DNA of 54,752 nt from Pusillimonas sp. (GCF_029263785.1 NZ_JAJUFE010000013.1:1-54752), one strand, 5' to 3'; shown: positions 27,170 through 39,499, counted from the first letter of the stretch. Translations and numbers: made by a program. Notes: a model not told the origin generated them from the letters alone.

Positions 27170-30019
27170 TTAAACCAGTCGCTGCAATTGTTCCTGCACT
27201 TTTTGCAGTGTCTGACTAAATTGCTCGACGCGGGCCTTCTCTTGTTCGACAACCTGGGCAGGTGCCCGCAGAACGAAACTTTCATTCGAGAGTTTGCCCT
27301 GAGCCTTGGCAATTTCTTTCTCGAGGCGTTCGATTTCCTTACCCAGGCGGGCGCGCTCGGCATCCACATCAATTTCAACATGCAGCATCAACTGGGTGGT
27401 ACCGACCACCTGGACGGGTGCGCCCAGGCTGGGCAGGCTTGAGACAATTTCTACTTTCTCGAGCTTGGCCAATGCCGCAAGATATGGACTGTTGATTGCC
27501 AAAGTGGTCGCGTCGCCCAAGGCGATAAGTGGAACACGCTGGGCCGGCGACAGATTCATCTCACCACGCAAGGCGCGCACGGCTTCTATCTGGGCCTTGA
27601 GCTCAGCCACCTGGGCCTCGGCCTTTTCATCAATTTTCGTCAGGTCGGCAACGGGGTAGGGCTGGACGCAGATACTGGTTTCAGTGTCGACCTGTCGTTG
27701 ACCGGCGACGACAGACACCTTCTGCCACAACTCTTCGGTAATGAAGGGCATGATAGGGTGCGCAAGGCGCAGCACCGTTTCAAGGACGCGGATGAGCGTT
27801 CGCCGAGTGCCTAGCTGTGCCGCCGCATCGCCCTGCTGTATCTGTACCTTGGCAAGTTCGACGTACCAATCACAGTATTCGTCCCATACGAAATGGTAAA
27901 GGGCATTGGCAATGTAGTCGAAGCGGTATTCATTAAAGCCGCGCTCGATATCAGCTTCCAGGCGCTGTAGCAGGCTGACGATCCAGCGATCGGCAAATGA
28001 GAGCTGTTGATCATTGTCGCCCCAAAGGTCGTGACCCTCGGTGTTCATCAGCACGAAGCGAGTGGCATTCCACAGCTTGTTGCAGAAGTTTCTGTAGCCT
28101 TCGCAGCGCTTGAGGTCGAAATTGATGTTGCGGCCCAAAGTCGCGTACGCAGCCATTGTGAATCGCAGGGCGTCAGTGCCATAGGCGGGGAAGCCTTGGG
28201 GGTAATCCTTGCGGGTACGCTTTTCGATGCTGGCAGCCTGCCGGGGATTCATAAGCCCGGTTGTGCGCTTGGCCACCAGTTCTTCGACGCCAATGCCGTC
28301 GATCAGGTCGACCGGGTCGATGGTATTGCCCTTGGACTTGCTCATCTTCTTGCCCTCGAGGTCGCAGATGAGGCCGTGCACATAGACATCGCGAAATGGC
28401 ACCTTGCCGGTAAGGTGCATGCTCATCATTACCATCCGGGCAACCCAGAAGAAGATGATGTCGAATCCGGTGACCAGCACGCTTGAAGGCAGGTAGCGCT
28501 GGAGGTCGGGAGTTTCTTGAGGCCATCCCAGGTCGGTGAACGGTACCAGTGCGGACGAGAACCAGGTGTCAAGGACGTCGGGATCGCGTACGAGCGGTTC
28601 GGTAACACCGGCTTCCCGTGCCATTTGTGTGGCTTCCTCTTGGGTGCGAGCGACGAAAATGCGGCCATCAGGGGCGTACCATGCGGGAATCTGGTGTCCC
28701 CACCAAAGCTGTCGCGAAATACACCAGTCCTGTATTTTTTCCAGCCACTGGTTGTAGGTGGTCGTCCAGTTTTCCGGGTAAAAGCGCACGCGGCCGTCGG
28801 CGACAACTTCCAGGGCGACTTCGGTAATGCTTTTGCCCGGGTGTAACGTGCCTTCGGGAGCCGGTTTGCTCATGGCGACAAACCATTGGTCGGTCAGCAT
28901 GGGCTCGATAACCGTATTGGTACGGTCTCCACGGGGCACCATCAGCTTGTGGGGCTTGACGGCCTGCAACAAGCCTTGGGATTCCAGGTCGGCCACAATC
29001 TGCTTGCGTGCCTCGAATCGATCAAGCCCCCGGTATTTTTCTGGGGCATTTTCGTTGATTCGTGCGTCGAGGGTCAGGATGCTGATCTGATCAAGCGCGT
29101 GTCGCTGGCCCACCGCATAGTCGTTGAAATCGTGAGCCGGTGTGACCTTGACAACACCGGTACCAAATTCCCGGTCTACATAGTCGTCGGCAATGATGGG
29201 AATTTCGCGGTCACATAATGGCAGCTTTACGCGCTTGCCGATAAGGTGGGCATAGCGCTCGTCTTCGGGGTGCACCATCACCGCGACGTCACCCAGCATG
29301 GTCTCCGGGCGTGTGGTGGCTACAACCAGATGTGAGACACCAGAAACCGGTTCGGCAAGCGGGTAGCGGATTTCCCACATCGATCCGTCTTCTTCTTCGC
29401 TGACCACCTCGAGATCGGATACTGCGGTTCCAAGGACCGGATCCCAGTTGACGAGGCGCTTGCCCCGATAGATAAGCCCTTGCTCGTACAGGCGAACGAA
29501 CGTTTCGACAACTCCCCGTGACAGGTTGTCGTCCATGGTGAAGTACTCTCGCTCCCAGTCGGCTGATGATCCAAGGCGGCGGAACTGTTCGGTGATGGCG
29601 CTGCCGGACTTTTCCTTCCATTCCCAGACTTTCTCAACGAATTTTTCGCGGCCAAGGTCGTGTCGAGAGATATTTTGAGCGTCAAGTTGACGTTCAACCA
29701 CAATTTGCGTGGCGATGCCGGCGTGGTCGGTGCCAGGTATGAAGACGGTATCGTCTCCCTTCATGCGATGGTAGCGAACCAGCCCGTCCATGACGGTCTG
29801 GTTGAAAGCGTGGCCCATATGAAGGGTGCCCGTGACGTTTGGCGGCGGAAACTGTACGGCGAAGGGTACGCTTTGATGGCCTGCCGCAGGTTCCACATGG
29901 CGACCGCCCTTGAAATAGTTACGGGCTTCCCAGTATGAATACCAGCGCGATTCGATTTCTTGGGGCTCGAAGCTCTTTGAAAGCTGGGCCGATGTGTCTG
30001 CTGCAGAGTTTGAAGTCAT
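27170..30019 (-). CDS. valS: Valyl-tRNA synthetase
   Basis: 949 residues, normal length. Class I synthetase: HIGH-type motif LHMGHAFNQ near residue 68, KMSKSKGN near 561, the CP1 editing domain between them, and a C-terminal coiled coil ([17 protein letters not shown]) that binds tRNA. It is transcribed against its neighbours. The 10 residues before the recognisable start ([10 protein letters not shown]) are compositionally ordinary. Confidence 0.97.
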   Translation of the reverse strand: MTSNSAADTSAQLSKSFEPQEIESRWYSYWEARNYFKGGRHVEPAAGHQSVPFAVQFPPPNVTGTLHMGHAFNQTVMDGLVRYHRMKGDDTVFIPGTDHAGIATQIVVERQLDAQNISRHDLGREKFVEKVWEWKEKSGSAITEQFRRLGSSADWEREYFTMDDNLSRGVVETFVRLYEQGLIYRGKRLVNWDPVLGTAVSDLEVVSEEEDGSMWEIRYPLAEPVSGVSHLVVATTRPETMLGDVAVMVHPEDERYAHLIGKRVKLPLCDREIPIIADDYVDREFGTGVVKVTPAHDFNDYAVGQRHALDQISILTLDARINENAPEKYRGLDRFEARKQIVADLESQGLLQAVKPHKLMVPRGDRTNTVIEPMLTDQWFVAMSKPAPEGTLHPGKSITEVALEVVADGRVRFYPENWTTTYNQWLEKIQDWCISRQLWWGHQIPAWYAPDGRIFVARTQEEATQMAREAGVTEPLVRDPDVLDTWFSSALVPFTDLGWPQETPDLQRYLPSSVLVTGFDIIFFWVARMVMMSMHLTGKVPFRDVYVHGLICDLEGKKMSKSKGNTIDPVDLIDGIGVEELVAKRTTGLMNPRQAASIEKRTRKDYPQGFPAYGTDALRFTMAAYATLGRNINFDLKRCEGYRNFCNKLWNATRFVLMNTEGHDLWGDNDQQLSFADRWIVSLLQRLEADIERGFNEYRFDYIANALYHFVWDEYCDWYVELAKVQIQQGDAAAQLGTRRTLIRVLETVLRLAHPIMPFITEELWQKVSVVAGQRQVDTETSICVQPYPVADLTKIDEKAEAQVAELKAQIEAVRALRGEMNLSPAQRVPLIALGDATTLAINSPYLAALAKLEKVEIVSSLPSLGAPVQVVGTTQLMLHVEIDVDAERARLGKEIERLEKEIAKAQGKLSNESFVLRAPAQVVEQEKARVEQFSQTLQKVQEQLQRLV

Positions 30020-30348
30020 GGCGAGTAAAGCGTCAAAAAGTGTCGGCGCCGGTATTCAGGCGCCGTCTTGAGGGGTGTATGGCAGGAACGCTTGTGAAGC
30101 GTGTGCGTGGTCGGCCGTGGGCAATGCCGCGGCCGACAGGTAATCCATCATTTTATGATGGAGTGCGGAATCATGGGCATGGTAAAATGAACGGTTAGCA
30201 AAAACAGCGCCGAAGTCGTTGTTTTGTCTTGCAAATTTGCTTTTTTTAAACCTTATGGTTTCCGGTCAAAGGATCGGACCATTATGCGCAAGCATACTCG
30301 TCCGGGCTCGCGGCTCGAAATCTCCTTTTTTCACTCCTCGGATATTTT
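30020..30348. other. Divergent intergenic region with two hairpins upstream of ndk
   Basis: 329 bases without a credible gene, holding promoters for valS and ndk. Two hairpins stand in tandem: GTCGGCCGTGG with CCGCGGCCGAC (30110-30137, one G-T pair) and CCATCAT with ATGATGG around TTT (30145-30161). TAAAAT at 30183-30188 is a possible -10 element for ndk. Near 30230, GCAAATTTGC runs into seven T but has no loop to form a normal terminator. Confidence 0.5.
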
Positions 30349-30774
30349 ATGGCTATTGAACGCACTCTTTCCATTATCAAGCCCGATGCCGTTGCAAAAA
30401 ACGTTATCGGACAAATCGTCGCCCGTTTTGAACAGGCAGGCCTCAAGGTGGTGGCCGCTCGCCTGCAGCAATTGTCGCGCGCCGAGGCCGAGGGTTTTTA
30501 TGCGGTTCACAAAGAGCGCCCCTTTTTCAAGGATCTGGTGGAATTCATGATTTCGGGTCCGGTGTTTGTTCAGGTCCTCGAAGGTGAAAACGCGATTCAA
30601 AAGAACCGCGACCTGATGGGCGCCACCGATCCCAAGAAGGCCGAGCCCGGCACGATTCGCGCCGATTTCGCAGACAGCATCGACGCCAACGCCGTTCATG
30701 GTTCTGATGCTCCTGAAACCGCCGCCGTTGAAATCGCTTTCTTCTTCCCCGAAAGCAATATCTACAGCCGTTAA
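30349..30774 (+). CDS. ndk: Nucleoside diphosphate kinase
   Basis: 141 residues. Balances NTP/dNTP pools via a phospho-His intermediate. Family start [17 protein letters not shown]; active-site region [12 protein letters not shown] with the catalytic His about residue 117. No strong Shine-Dalgarno site precedes the ATG. Heads a run of co-oriented genes through ispG. Confidence 0.97.
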   Translation: MAIERTLSIIKPDAVAKNVIGQIVARFEQAGLKVVAARLQQLSRAEAEGFYAVHKERPFFKDLVEFMISGPVFVQVLEGENAIQKNRDLMGATDPKKAEPGTIRADFADSIDANAVHGSDAPETAAVEIAFFFPESNIYSR

Positions 30775-30810
30775 TTTCTGACGCCGCAAACGCGGGCAGG
30801 CAAGTTGTCC

Positions 30811-31971
30811 ATGTCTCAAACCGAACCTGTAAACCTTCTTGGCCTTGGCAGCCCCGAACTGAGCGATCTGGTCGCACAGTGGGGGTGCAAGCCGTTTCGT
30901 GCCAAGCAACTGCAGCGCTGGATTCATCAGCGTGGCGTTGACTCGTTCGACGACATGACCGACCTGGCCCGCGATTTTCGGCGGCAGCTTGCCCAGAGTT
31001 GCGTCGTGGCCGCTCCAAGTGTCCAGACCGAACAAAGGTCGAACGATGGTACGCGCAAGTGGCTGTTTGATGTCGGGCGCAATAATGCTGTCGAAACGGT
31101 GTTCATCCCCGAAGACGATCGCGGTACCTTGTGCATCTCCAGTCAGGCCGGCTGCACGGTGGCCTGTCCTTTTTGTTCGACGGGCTATCAGGGATTCAAC
31201 CGGAACCTGACCACCGCCGAGATCATCGGGCAGCTTTGGTATGCAAAGCGCGTGCTTGAGGCCGATTCCTCCAGTGCCCGTATTTCCCGCCCAGATGGCA
31301 CGCCGGCCAGTCAGCCCCAGCGTGTCATCAGTAATGTCGTCATGATGGGCATGGGAGAACCCCTGCTCAATTACGACCAGGTGCTGGGAGCCTTGCGGCT
31401 CATGCTCGATGACAATGCTTATGGCTTGTCCCGACGCCGGGTCACGGTGTCTACTTCGGGGGTGGTTCCCATGATCGACCGGCTGGCACGCGACTGCCCG
31501 GTGGCGCTGGCCGTGTCCTTGCACGCGCCCAACGACGCGCTGCGCGACAAGCTGGTCCCTCTAAATCGCAAGCACCCGCTTTCTGAACTGCTCGATGCGT
31601 GCAATCGTTATCTGGAGCATGCGCCACGCGATTTCATTACTTTCGAGTACATCATGCTCGATGGCGTCAACGATAGCGATGAGCATGCGGCGGAATTAAT
31701 AACTATTGCAAAACGTGTCCGATGCAAGTTTAATTTGATTCCGTTCAACCCTTTTCCGCAGTCGGGGCTAAAGCGCTCTCCTGCGGCTCGCGTGCGATTA
31801 TTCGCGCAACGTCTCATGGATGGTGGCGTCGTTACGACTGTGCGCAAAACCCGTGGCGACGACATCGCAGCTGCTTGCGGGCAGCTTGCCGGCGACGTCC
31901 AGGACCGCACACGTATCCATGAGCGGCTACCTGATCGCGCGACCATAGCCATCATAGAGGAACGCGAATGA
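30811..31971 (+). CDS. rlmN: 23S rRNA/tRNA adenine-C2 methyltransferase RlmN
   Basis: 386 residues. Radical-SAM enzyme that methylates A2503 of 23S rRNA and A37 of some tRNAs. The 4Fe-4S motif CTVACPFC lies near residue 110; [10 protein letters not shown] and [11 protein letters not shown] are characteristic, and the resolving Cys is in AACGQL near the C-terminus. ATG 30811 is preferred to TTG 30805. Its stop overlaps the next start. Confidence 0.96.
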   Translation: MSQTEPVNLLGLGSPELSDLVAQWGCKPFRAKQLQRWIHQRGVDSFDDMTDLARDFRRQLAQSCVVAAPSVQTEQRSNDGTRKWLFDVGRNNAVETVFIPEDDRGTLCISSQAGCTVACPFCSTGYQGFNRNLTTAEIIGQLWYAKRVLEADSSSARISRPDGTPASQPQRVISNVVMMGMGEPLLNYDQVLGALRLMLDDNAYGLSRRRVTVSTSGVVPMIDRLARDCPVALAVSLHAPNDALRDKLVPLNRKHPLSELLDACNRYLEHAPRDFITFEYIMLDGVNDSDEHAAELITIAKRVRCKFNLIPFNPFPQSGLKRSPAARVRLFAQRLMDGGVVTTVRKTRGDDIAAACGQLAGDVQDRTRIHERLPDRATIAIIEERE

Positions 31972-32471
31972 ATAAACCGCTGCTTCGAGCTGTCAGTTCC
32001 AATTCCGAACCCTTGGCCGAACCCGACGAGGCAAAAGGCCTGGGCGCATCGCTGCGCCAGATCCGCAATGCCCGGGGTATCAGCCTTTCTGACGCTTCAG
32101 GGCGTCTCAAATATTCTGTTCGTCAACTCGATGCGCTCGAGAACGAGCGCTGGGACGAACTTCCGCAGGGCATGCTGCTGCGTGGCTTCGTCAAGAACTA
32201 TGCGCGCTTTCTCGAGGCAGACATGCAGGCTTTGCTGACCATGCTCGAGAATCAGGTGGGAAGCCAGGCTGCCGCACCCGCCTCAATGCCTGTTCAAAGG
32301 GCCAGGCTCAGCGAAACCGACCTACCTTTACATTCTGAAAGCAGCTCCCGCTCGTGGGGCTGGTTGCTGGTAATAGTTGCCGTTGTCGTTGTTGCCGGTG
32401 TTTATGCGATCAATCGGGGTTGGGTGCCCGAATCCTGGTTGATCTTTGATTGGCTGAAAGCACTCAGGTAA
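31968..32471 (+). CDS. Short RodZ-like helix-turn-helix membrane protein
   Basis: 167 residues. The N-terminal HTH_25 domain (about 25-90: [47 protein letters not shown]) is that of RodZ, which links MreB filaments to the membrane. One transmembrane helix lies at about 127-147 ([16 protein letters not shown]). The protein ends about 20 residues later, so the periplasmic DUF4115 domain of full RodZ (usually about 300 residues) is absent. It overlaps rlmN by four bases and ispG by one. Confidence 0.85.
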   Translation: MNKPLLRAVSSNSEPLAEPDEAKGLGASLRQIRNARGISLSDASGRLKYSVRQLDALENERWDELPQGMLLRGFVKNYARFLEADMQALLTMLENQVGSQAAAPASMPVQRARLSETDLPLHSESSSRSWGWLLVIVAVVVVAGVYAINRGWVPESWLIFDWLKALR

Positions 32472-33766
32472 TGACAGATTCGTCAAATTTTAGTTCAAGC
32501 ACTGGCTCTCCCGCTTTGGTTGGACCTGCTCCGCGTCGGCAAACGCGCCGCGTAAACGTAAGCTGGGCCGACAATACCGTGCGGGTGGGCGGTGACTCAC
32601 CGGTCGTCGTGCAGTCGATGACCAACACCGATACCGCTGATGCGGTAGCTACAGCCATTCAGGTCAAGGAACTGGCTATGGCGGGGTCCGAACTGGTGCG
32701 CATCACGGTCAATACGCCAGAGGCCGCTCGCGAGGTGCCAGCCATTCGTGAACAACTCGACCGCATGGGCGTATCGGTGCCCCTGGTAGGCGATTTTCAT
32801 TACAACGGCCACAAGTTGCTTAGCCAGTTCCCCGAGTGTGCTCAAGCATTATCCAAGTACCGGATCAATCCCGGCAATATGGGAGGGGGCAAGCGACGCG
32901 ATGACAACTTCGCGCAAATGATCGAGGTCGCCGCTCGCAACGCCAAACCGGTGCGTATAGGCGTCAACTGGGGCAGCCTCGATCACGAGCTCCTGGCCCG
33001 CATGATGGATGAAAACGCCAAGCGAGATCGTCCCTGGACCGCCCAGGCGGTCATGCGGGAAGCGCTGGTTGTGTCTGCCATCAGCAATGCAATGCGGGCC
33101 GAAGAGCTCGGATTGCCTGGCGACGCCATCGTGCTTTCATGCAAAGTCAGTCATGTACAAGATCTGATCGCCGTATACCGCGACCTGTCCTCGCGTTGCG
33201 ATTATCCGCTGCACCTGGGCCTGACTGAGGCCGGCATGGGAAGCAAGGGAATCGTTGCCTCTACCGCTGCCCTTAGCGTACTGCTGCAAGAAGGTATAGG
33301 CGACACGATACGCATTTCGCTTACTCCTGAGCCCGGCGGTGACCGCACTCGTGAAGTTGTCGTTGCGCAGGAAATCCTTCAAACCATGGGGCTTCGTGCC
33401 TTTACGCCCATGGTGGTTGCATGTCCGGGTTGCGGTAGAACCAGCAGCACGGTCTTTCAAGAGCTTGCCGATAGCATTCAATCTTATTTGCGCAAGCAGA
33501 TGCCGGTCTGGAGAACCCGTTATCCCGGCGTCGAATCCATGAACGTGGCAGTGATGGGGTGTGTGGTGAATGGGCCGGGCGAAAGCCGGCACGCCGATAT
33601 TGGCATCAGTTTGCCGGGTACGGGCGAGATTCCCTCGGCGCCTGTGTATATCGATGGCGAGCGGACGGTCACCCTCAAGGGCGACCACATCGCGACCGAG
33701 TTTCAGGCCATTGTCGAGAATTATGTCGAGCGGCGCTACGGGGTGCCGGGCGCACAACGACCCTAA
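32471..33766 (+). CDS. ispG: 4-hydroxy-3-methylbut-2-enyl diphosphate synthase
   Basis: 431 residues. Penultimate step of the MEP isoprenoid pathway, reducing MEcPP to HMBPP with a 4Fe-4S cluster. Seen are [15 protein letters not shown] with [12 protein letters not shown], the cluster motif ACPGCGRT near residue 317, and [16 protein letters not shown] with the third Cys near 363. ATG 32471 overlaps the preceding TAA by one base, so the longer frame from 32450 is not used. Confidence 0.96.
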   Translation: MTDSSNFSSSTGSPALVGPAPRRQTRRVNVSWADNTVRVGGDSPVVVQSMTNTDTADAVATAIQVKELAMAGSELVRITVNTPEAAREVPAIREQLDRMGVSVPLVGDFHYNGHKLLSQFPECAQALSKYRINPGNMGGGKRRDDNFAQMIEVAARNAKPVRIGVNWGSLDHELLARMMDENAKRDRPWTAQAVMREALVVSAISNAMRAEELGLPGDAIVLSCKVSHVQDLIAVYRDLSSRCDYPLHLGLTEAGMGSKGIVASTAALSVLLQEGIGDTIRISLTPEPGGDRTREVVVAQEILQTMGLRAFTPMVVACPGCGRTSSTVFQELADSIQSYLRKQMPVWRTRYPGVESMNVAVMGCVVNGPGESRHADIGISLPGTGEIPSAPVYIDGERTVTLKGDHIATEFQAIVENYVERRYGVPGAQRP

Positions 33767-33786
33767 CAGTTTCCTAAAAAGTATTT

Positions 33787-35073
33787 ATGTCGCAGTCGTT
33801 CAGAAAAGTTCATGCCGTCACGGGCATGAAGGACACCCTACCCGATAGCAGCGCCCAATGGGAGCATCTTGAGGACATCGTCCGAAAGTGGCTGGCCGCT
33901 TATGGTTATCGCAATATGCGCACTCCGGTTCTTGAGCATACCCGCCTGTTTGCCCGCGGTATTGGCGAAGTGACCGACATCGTCGAAAAAGAAATGTATT
34001 CGTTTACGGATGCATTGAATGGCGAGCACCTGACCATGCGTCCCGAGTTTACGGCTGGCATGGTGCGCGCCACCATTGAACATAATTTGCTCTATGATCG
34101 CCCTCAGCGCGTATATGCACTGGGTCCTGTGTTCCGGCACGAAAAGCCGCAGCGAGGGCGCTATCGGCAGTTTCACCAGATCGACGTCGAAGCGCTTGGC
34201 ATGGCCGGCCCGGACATTGATGCCGAGATGATCATCATGTTGTCCCGGCTATGGAAGCTGCTCGGCCTGAACGATATCCGGCTCGAGCTCAATTCGCTTG
34301 GCCAGGCGGACGAGCGCAAGGCACATCGCGAAGCCTTGGTGCAACATCTGGAACGGCACATCGATGTGCTGGACGAAGAAGCGCGCCGGCGCATGCACTC
34401 CAATCCCCTGCGGGTGCTCGACACCAAGAATCCGGCAATGCAGGATATGGCCAACAGTGCTCCGCGCTTGTTTGATTTTCTGGGCGAACAGTCTCTTGCT
34501 CATTTTGAGGGCGTCCGCAAGCGTCTGGACGATGCCGGAATAGCCTATCAGTTGAATCCACGCCTGGTTCGTGGTCTCGACTATTACAACTTGACTGTCT
34601 TTGAATGGGTTACAGACAGGCTTGGTGCGCAGGGGACGGTTTGCGGAGGCGGACGTTATGACGGTCTGATTGAGTTGCTGGGTGGAAAGCCTGCGCCTGC
34701 CGTGGGCTTTGCCATCGGCATGGAGCGCCTTCTCGATTTGTGGGACCAGACCGCGCCTTTCCAGGCGCCGCCCGAGTGCCAGATCTATATGGTGCATCAG
34801 TCCGACGACGCGCAGCGAGAGGCAGCTAAACTTGCAGAGGCACTGCGTGATGACGGATTTAAGGTTATTGTTCATCCCGGATCGGCCAGCTTCAAATCGC
34901 AATTCAAGAGGGCCGACGCAAGTGGGGCGCAGGTGGCCGTCATCCTGGGTGAAGACGAACTCAAGAACCGGCAGGTTAGTGTCAAGTGGCTGCGTCAAAC
35001 CGACGACACGCAAGCACAACAAGAGGTCATCCCCATGGATCGCCTCGTAGAAGAACTGAAACAAAAGGTCTAA
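33787..35073 (+). CDS. hisS: Histidyl-tRNA synthetase
   Basis: 428 residues, normal length. Class II synthetase. Motif 2 region [19 protein letters not shown], the histidine-A loop [16 protein letters not shown], and motif 3 [11 protein letters not shown] are present, followed by the anticodon-binding domain. It is followed after three bases by the YfgM-like gene. Confidence 0.97.
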   Translation: MSQSFRKVHAVTGMKDTLPDSSAQWEHLEDIVRKWLAAYGYRNMRTPVLEHTRLFARGIGEVTDIVEKEMYSFTDALNGEHLTMRPEFTAGMVRATIEHNLLYDRPQRVYALGPVFRHEKPQRGRYRQFHQIDVEALGMAGPDIDAEMIIMLSRLWKLLGLNDIRLELNSLGQADERKAHREALVQHLERHIDVLDEEARRRMHSNPLRVLDTKNPAMQDMANSAPRLFDFLGEQSLAHFEGVRKRLDDAGIAYQLNPRLVRGLDYYNLTVFEWVTDRLGAQGTVCGGGRYDGLIELLGGKPAPAVGFAIGMERLLDLWDQTAPFQAPPECQIYMVHQSDDAQREAAKLAEALRDDGFKVIVHPGSASFKSQFKRADASGAQVAVILGEDELKNRQVSVKWLRQTDDTQAQQEVIPMDRLVEELKQKV

Positions 35074-35076
35074 AGC

Positions 35077-35712
35077 ATGGCATACGATTTAGAAGAACAG
35101 GAGAAACTGGACGCTCTACGGGCCTGGTGGGACCGTTACGGAACATTGATTGTCATCGTGTTCGTCGGAGCGGTACTCATTTTTGCCGGTGTGCGGGCCT
35201 GGCAGTGGTATCAGGGGCACCAGGCCTCGCAAGCCATGGGTTACTTTGAAGCGCTCGAGAACGCTGCTGTGCAACAGTCAGAGGATTCGTTGCCGCGTAT
35301 CAAGGCGGCCAGCGAAACTTTGCGCAAGGATTTCCCTGACTCCGGCTACACATCGCGTGGTGTATTGATAGCCGCTGCGGCGCTCAAGTCCAGGGGTGAC
35401 CTTGATGGCGCGCGCGAGCAGCTTGAATGGCTGGTAGCTCAGGGCGACGATCCCGCGCTGGTTCCCCTGGCTCGTCTCCGTCTTGCGGGCATCTTGCTTG
35501 AACAGCAAAAATACGATGAAGCGCTTGCGCAGATAGATGCCGCACCGCCGGCATTTGAGGGATTGTTCGCAGATCGGCGGGGCGATATCCTGGCGGCGCA
35601 GAACAAGAAGGACGAAGCAGTACAGGCCTGGCAGACGGCAGTCACCCAGCTCGGGGACGATCCACTGGTGCAGGTCATACAACTAAAAATCGATGCAAAT
35701 GGTGGAGCCTGA
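35077..35712 (+). CDS. YfgM-like membrane-anchored tetratricopeptide protein
   Basis: 211 residues. One N-terminal membrane helix (about 23-45, LIVIVFVGAVLIFAGVRAW) anchors a periplasmic TPR-like domain (YFEALENAAV, LIAAAALKSRGDLDGA, LAGILLEQQKYDEAL repeats). The family (E. coli YfgM) associates with the SecYEG translocon and PpiD as a periplasmic chaperone partner. The hisS-yfgM-bamB-der order is conserved in proteobacteria and supports the call. Confidence 0.9.
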   Translation: MAYDLEEQEKLDALRAWWDRYGTLIVIVFVGAVLIFAGVRAWQWYQGHQASQAMGYFEALENAAVQQSEDSLPRIKAASETLRKDFPDSGYTSRGVLIAAAALKSRGDLDGAREQLEWLVAQGDDPALVPLARLRLAGILLEQQKYDEALAQIDAAPPAFEGLFADRRGDILAAQNKKDEAVQAWQTAVTQLGDDPLVQVIQLKIDANGGA

Positions 35713-35715
35713 TCC

Positions 35716-36873
35716 ATGCAAGCTAACTTCTTCCGTCGTGTCTTGACATTAACGACTGCAGGCCTTGGGGCGGCGGTTCTTGTAGGTTGCTCGATGTTTT
35801 CGCCGAGCAATCCGCGTTATGAACCTGTTCCGTTAACCGAGTATCCGGCGGGGATCTCTGCCAACATTGCCTGGAATGTATCTGTAGGCCGAGATGGTGG
35901 CAGCGGCTTCGCTCCCCATGTGGTAGGCGATGCTGCCTATGCGGCGGCCCCCAATGGTTCGGTGGTAAAGGTCGGCTTGTCCACCGGAGCCGTGCAATGG
36001 CGCGCCGACGCGGGCAAGGCTTTGTCTGCAGGCGTGGGTTCCGACGGTCGCGTAACTGCCGTCGCCGCACGCGACGGAACCGTCATCGCCTTCGATGAAC
36101 AGGGCCGCGAAAAATGGCAGGCGCGTGCATCAAGCCAGGTAGATATTCCTCCGGCTGTGGGTGCCGGAATTGTGGCTGTCCGCAGCAGCGATTACCGCAT
36201 TCAGGCGTTTGACGCCCAATCCGGCGAGCCGCTATGGAACGTGCAAAGACCCGGGCCGGCGCTGGCTCTCAAGACCAATATGCAGATGGTCATCATCGAA
36301 GAGATGTTGATCTCCGGTTTGCCCAATGGCCGGCTCATTGCAATCGATGCCGCCAGCGGTGCGGTGCAATGGGAAGGCACTGTCACCGTTTCGCGTGGTG
36401 CAACCGATCTGGAACGTATCAGTGACATCGTTGGCGCACCGCAGATTCAAGGCCCCCTGATGTGCGGTGTAGCCTATCAGGGACACATCGTCTGCTTTGA
36501 TATCACTCAGGGCGGTCGACCCCTATGGGAACAACCCTTCTCAAGTACCACGGGCATGACCACCGATCCGCAGCATGTTTACGCGGTCAATCAGCGCGAC
36601 GTGGTTTACGCCTATGGATTGGTAAACGGTCAGGAGGTCTGGAAGCAGGACGGCCTGCGCAATCGCCGCTTATCGGGCCCGGCAGTCGTTCCACAAGCCG
36701 TTGCGGTAGGAGACTACCAAGGTTATGTGCATTTCCTGTCGCGTTCTGACGGCCGGCTGCTTGGCCGCGTTCAGGTTGGCGGCGGGGCCGTGGTTTCGCC
36801 GCTGGTGGGCAGCGATCGCGGCGTGCTCGTTCAAACGGGCAACGGCAATCTGGTTTTGGTTGGTGTGAATTGA
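35716..36873 (+). CDS. bamB: Outer-membrane assembly lipoprotein BamB
   Basis: 385 residues. Scaffold of the BAM complex that inserts beta-barrel proteins. Signal with lipobox LVGC (Cys about residue 25), then an eight-bladed PQQ-like propeller with repeated AxDxxSGxxxW-type strands (for example [37 protein letters not shown]). Three bases after yfgM, and its stop overlaps der. Confidence 0.95.
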   Translation: MQANFFRRVLTLTTAGLGAAVLVGCSMFSPSNPRYEPVPLTEYPAGISANIAWNVSVGRDGGSGFAPHVVGDAAYAAAPNGSVVKVGLSTGAVQWRADAGKALSAGVGSDGRVTAVAARDGTVIAFDEQGREKWQARASSQVDIPPAVGAGIVAVRSSDYRIQAFDAQSGEPLWNVQRPGPALALKTNMQMVIIEEMLISGLPNGRLIAIDAASGAVQWEGTVTVSRGATDLERISDIVGAPQIQGPLMCGVAYQGHIVCFDITQGGRPLWEQPFSSTTGMTTDPQHVYAVNQRDVVYAYGLVNGQEVWKQDGLRNRRLSGPAVVPQAVAVGDYQGYVHFLSRSDGRLLGRVQVGGGAVVSPLVGSDRGVLVQTGNGNLVLVGVN

Positions 36874-38303
36874 ACTCTACTTTTTTCAAGCCGGTTGTCG
36901 CCCTGGTGGGCCGGGCCAACGTGGGGAAGTCCACGTTGTTCAATCGCCTGACTCGTTCCAGGGCGGCACTGGTTGCCGATTTTTCGGGCCTTACGCGTGA
37001 TCGCCACTATGGCGAGGGACGGATGGGCAACCGTCCGTTCCTCGTCGTCGATACCGGTGGATTCGAGCCTGTCGCCAAGGACGGAATTTTGCGCGAGATG
37101 GCCAGGCAGACGCGCCAGGCAATTGCCGAGGCCGATGTGGTCATTTTTTTGGTTGATGCCAGGGCGGGTGTCAACGCTCACGACCATGAAATTGCCAGCC
37201 TGCTCAGAAAGTCGGGTCAGAAGGTGGTATTGGCCGTCAATAAGGCCGAAGGCATGCGTCACTCGGGTGTCACTGCCGAATTTCACGAACTGGGCCTGGG
37301 CGAGCCGCATGCCATTTCAGCTTCTCACGGCGATGGTGTTGCCGATCTCATAGAACTGGCACTTGCTCACGTGGACGCACCTTTCGAGGCCGACGACGAA
37401 ACCGTCGACGATGCCGATGTCGCCTGGCCAGAGGGCATCGACCTGGCAAGCGAACCCGAAGGCGAAGACGACGCTTCGGCCAATGAGCCGCCTCACCGTA
37501 TCAAGCTTGCCATTGTGGGTCGGCCAAACGTCGGTAAATCAACGCTCATCAACACCTTGTTGGGCGAAGAGCGTGTCATCGCCTTCGATATGCCCGGCAC
37601 CACGCGTGACGCCATTGAAATCGAATTCACCCGCGGAAACAAGTCGTACACGCTGATTGACACAGCCGGCCTGCGCAAGCGGGGCAAGGTGTTCGAAGCC
37701 ATTGAAAAGTTCTCGGTCATCAAGACATTGCAGGCTATTGAAGCGTGCAATGTGGTTGTCCTTATGCTGGACGCCACAACTGAGATTTCCGATCAGGATG
37801 CTCATATCGCCGGGTTTGTGCTTGAAACAGGACGCGCTTTGGTCGTTGCCATCAACAAGTGGGACGGTCTGGATGACGAGCGCCGAGAGCTGATCCGCCG
37901 CGAGTTCGATCGTAAGTTGCGCTTCCTGTCATTTGCAAAGATGCATACGATTTCTGCCATGAACGGGCAGGGAGTCAATGCGCTGTTGCGTTCCGTCAAC
38001 GCAGCGCATGCGGCGGCATTCGCCAAGCTTTCCACACCTCGTCTGACTCGAGAGCTTCTTGCAGCAGTAGAACAGCAACCCCCACCGCGGAAACGCATTT
38101 ATCGTCCCAAGATGCGCTACGCTCACCAGGGGGGCCAAAACCCTCCGCGCATCATTGTGCACGGCAGTGCGCTGGATGCGATTCCAGATTCCTACAGGCG
38201 CTATCTCGAAGCGCGGTTCCGGGCGGCGTTCAAGCTGGAGGGCACTCCTTTGCGCATCGAATTCAAGGCTTCCCGCAATCCTTACATCCAGGAGTCCAAG
38301 TGA
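36870..38303 (+). CDS. der: GTPase Der (EngA)
   Basis: 477 residues. Double-GTPase factor for 50S assembly. The first G domain begins GRANVGKS and the second GRPNVGKS; the G4 motif NKWDGL and a C-terminal KH-like domain follow. Start is TTG at 36870, overlapping the bamB stop (TTGA); no better ATG exists before the first P-loop. Two residues in the first G domain differ from the usual pattern: Ala for Pro in the P-loop and Ser for Pro in DFSGLTRD. The C-terminus runs into a GTG start for hisC. Confidence 0.95.
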   Translation: MNSTFFKPVVALVGRANVGKSTLFNRLTRSRAALVADFSGLTRDRHYGEGRMGNRPFLVVDTGGFEPVAKDGILREMARQTRQAIAEADVVIFLVDARAGVNAHDHEIASLLRKSGQKVVLAVNKAEGMRHSGVTAEFHELGLGEPHAISASHGDGVADLIELALAHVDAPFEADDETVDDADVAWPEGIDLASEPEGEDDASANEPPHRIKLAIVGRPNVGKSTLINTLLGEERVIAFDMPGTTRDAIEIEFTRGNKSYTLIDTAGLRKRGKVFEAIEKFSVIKTLQAIEACNVVVLMLDATTEISDQDAHIAGFVLETGRALVVAINKWDGLDDERRELIRREFDRKLRFLSFAKMHTISAMNGQGVNALLRSVNAAHAAAFAKLSTPRLTRELLAAVEQQPPPRKRIYRPKMRYAHQGGQNPPRIIVHGSALDAIPDSYRRYLEARFRAAFKLEGTPLRIEFKASRNPYIQESK

Positions 38304-39382
38304 GTCGTTTCTGGAGCGATCACGTTGCTGATCTTGTCCCGTATGTTCCGGGTGAGCAGCCCAAGGTCATTGACCTGCTGAAGCTCAATACCAACGAGAA
38401 TCCTTACGGCCCATCACCCTTGGCCATCAAGGCCATGAAGGCAATGCTGGATGATCGCCTGCGCCTGTATCCCGATCCAGAGGCGCTTGCGCTGCGTACA
38501 GAAATCGCGGCCTGTTACCGGGTGGACGTTGCGCAGGTGTTTGTCGGAAACGGTTCGGATGAAGTGCTGGCGCATATCTTTCATGGCTTGTTTCTGCGCG
38601 AAGGCCGGCAGGTATTGATGCCCGACATCACATACAGCTTTTATCCCACGTATTGCCGGCTTTACCACGTTCCCTTCGAAACGGTCCCTCTGGCTGAAGA
38701 TTTTTCCTTGAGGATATCTGATTACACGGACGAAAGGGCGCGGCGCGCGGCGGGAATCATTTTCGCCAACCCGAATGCTCCGACCGGCATGGCACTGACG
38801 CTGGACGAAATCTCGCAAATTGCCGGCGCCAATCCGGATACCGTTGTGGTGGTTGATGAAGCGTATGTCGATTTCGGCGCACAATCGGCTGTGTCACTGC
38901 TGGATCAGCATGACAACCTGCTGGTTGTTCATACGTTTTCAAAATCGCGTTCACTGGCCGGTATGCGGGTCGGCTACGCTATGGGGTCCGTCGAACTGAT
39001 CGAAGGGCTGCGGCGGGTCAAGGACAGCTTCAATTCTTACCCGCTGGATATGCTGGCACAGGCAGGAGCATTGGCCGCAATCAAGGATACGGCCTATTTT
39101 GATCAGACTCGAAAAGCAATCATCCAATCGAGGGAGCAGCTTTGCCTGGATCTGCAGGGCATGGGCTTCGATGTATTGCCCAGTGCTGCCAATTTTGTTT
39201 TTGCCCGACACCGTGTTGCCGACGCCACCAAGCTTGCCGCAGCGCTTCGCGAAAAGCACATTCTGGTTCGCCACTTCGGGTTGCCCCGTATTGATCAATA
39301 CCTGAGAATCACCGTCGGTACCGACCGGGATTGTCGACGTTTATGCGTGGCCCTGGCGGATATTCTGGGCAACGTACAGTAA
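38300..39382 (+). CDS. hisC: Histidinol-phosphate aminotransferase
   Basis: 360 residues. PLP-dependent transamination in histidine synthesis. Signatures are [37 protein letters not shown] and the PLP-lysine region [15 protein letters not shown] (Lys near residue 215). Starts with GTG overlapping the der stop. It lies outside any his operon; an additional copy may exist elsewhere. Confidence 0.93.
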   Translation: MSRFWSDHVADLVPYVPGEQPKVIDLLKLNTNENPYGPSPLAIKAMKAMLDDRLRLYPDPEALALRTEIAACYRVDVAQVFVGNGSDEVLAHIFHGLFLREGRQVLMPDITYSFYPTYCRLYHVPFETVPLAEDFSLRISDYTDERARRAAGIIFANPNAPTGMALTLDEISQIAGANPDTVVVVDEAYVDFGAQSAVSLLDQHDNLLVVHTFSKSRSLAGMRVGYAMGSVELIEGLRRVKDSFNSYPLDMLAQAGALAAIKDTAYFDQTRKAIIQSREQLCLDLQGMGFDVLPSAANFVFARHRVADATKLAAALREKHILVRHFGLPRIDQYLRITVGTDRDCRRLCVALADILGNVQ

Positions 39383-39499
39383 AAAAGGTGCGCAAAAATA
39401 TACACTAAAGCGTCGTAGTCTCATGGCGCATTGCGGGAAAACCCTGTAAAGTATCTCTTTGAGCATCATTCATATAACAACACAATTGGAGTTAAGCCA

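Noticed and set aside
30331-31524. 397-residue open frame on the minus strand antisense to ndk and rlmN
   Set aside because: Both plus-strand genes are unmistakable and the antisense product has no recognisable domain or ribosome site; it is a GC-rich shadow.
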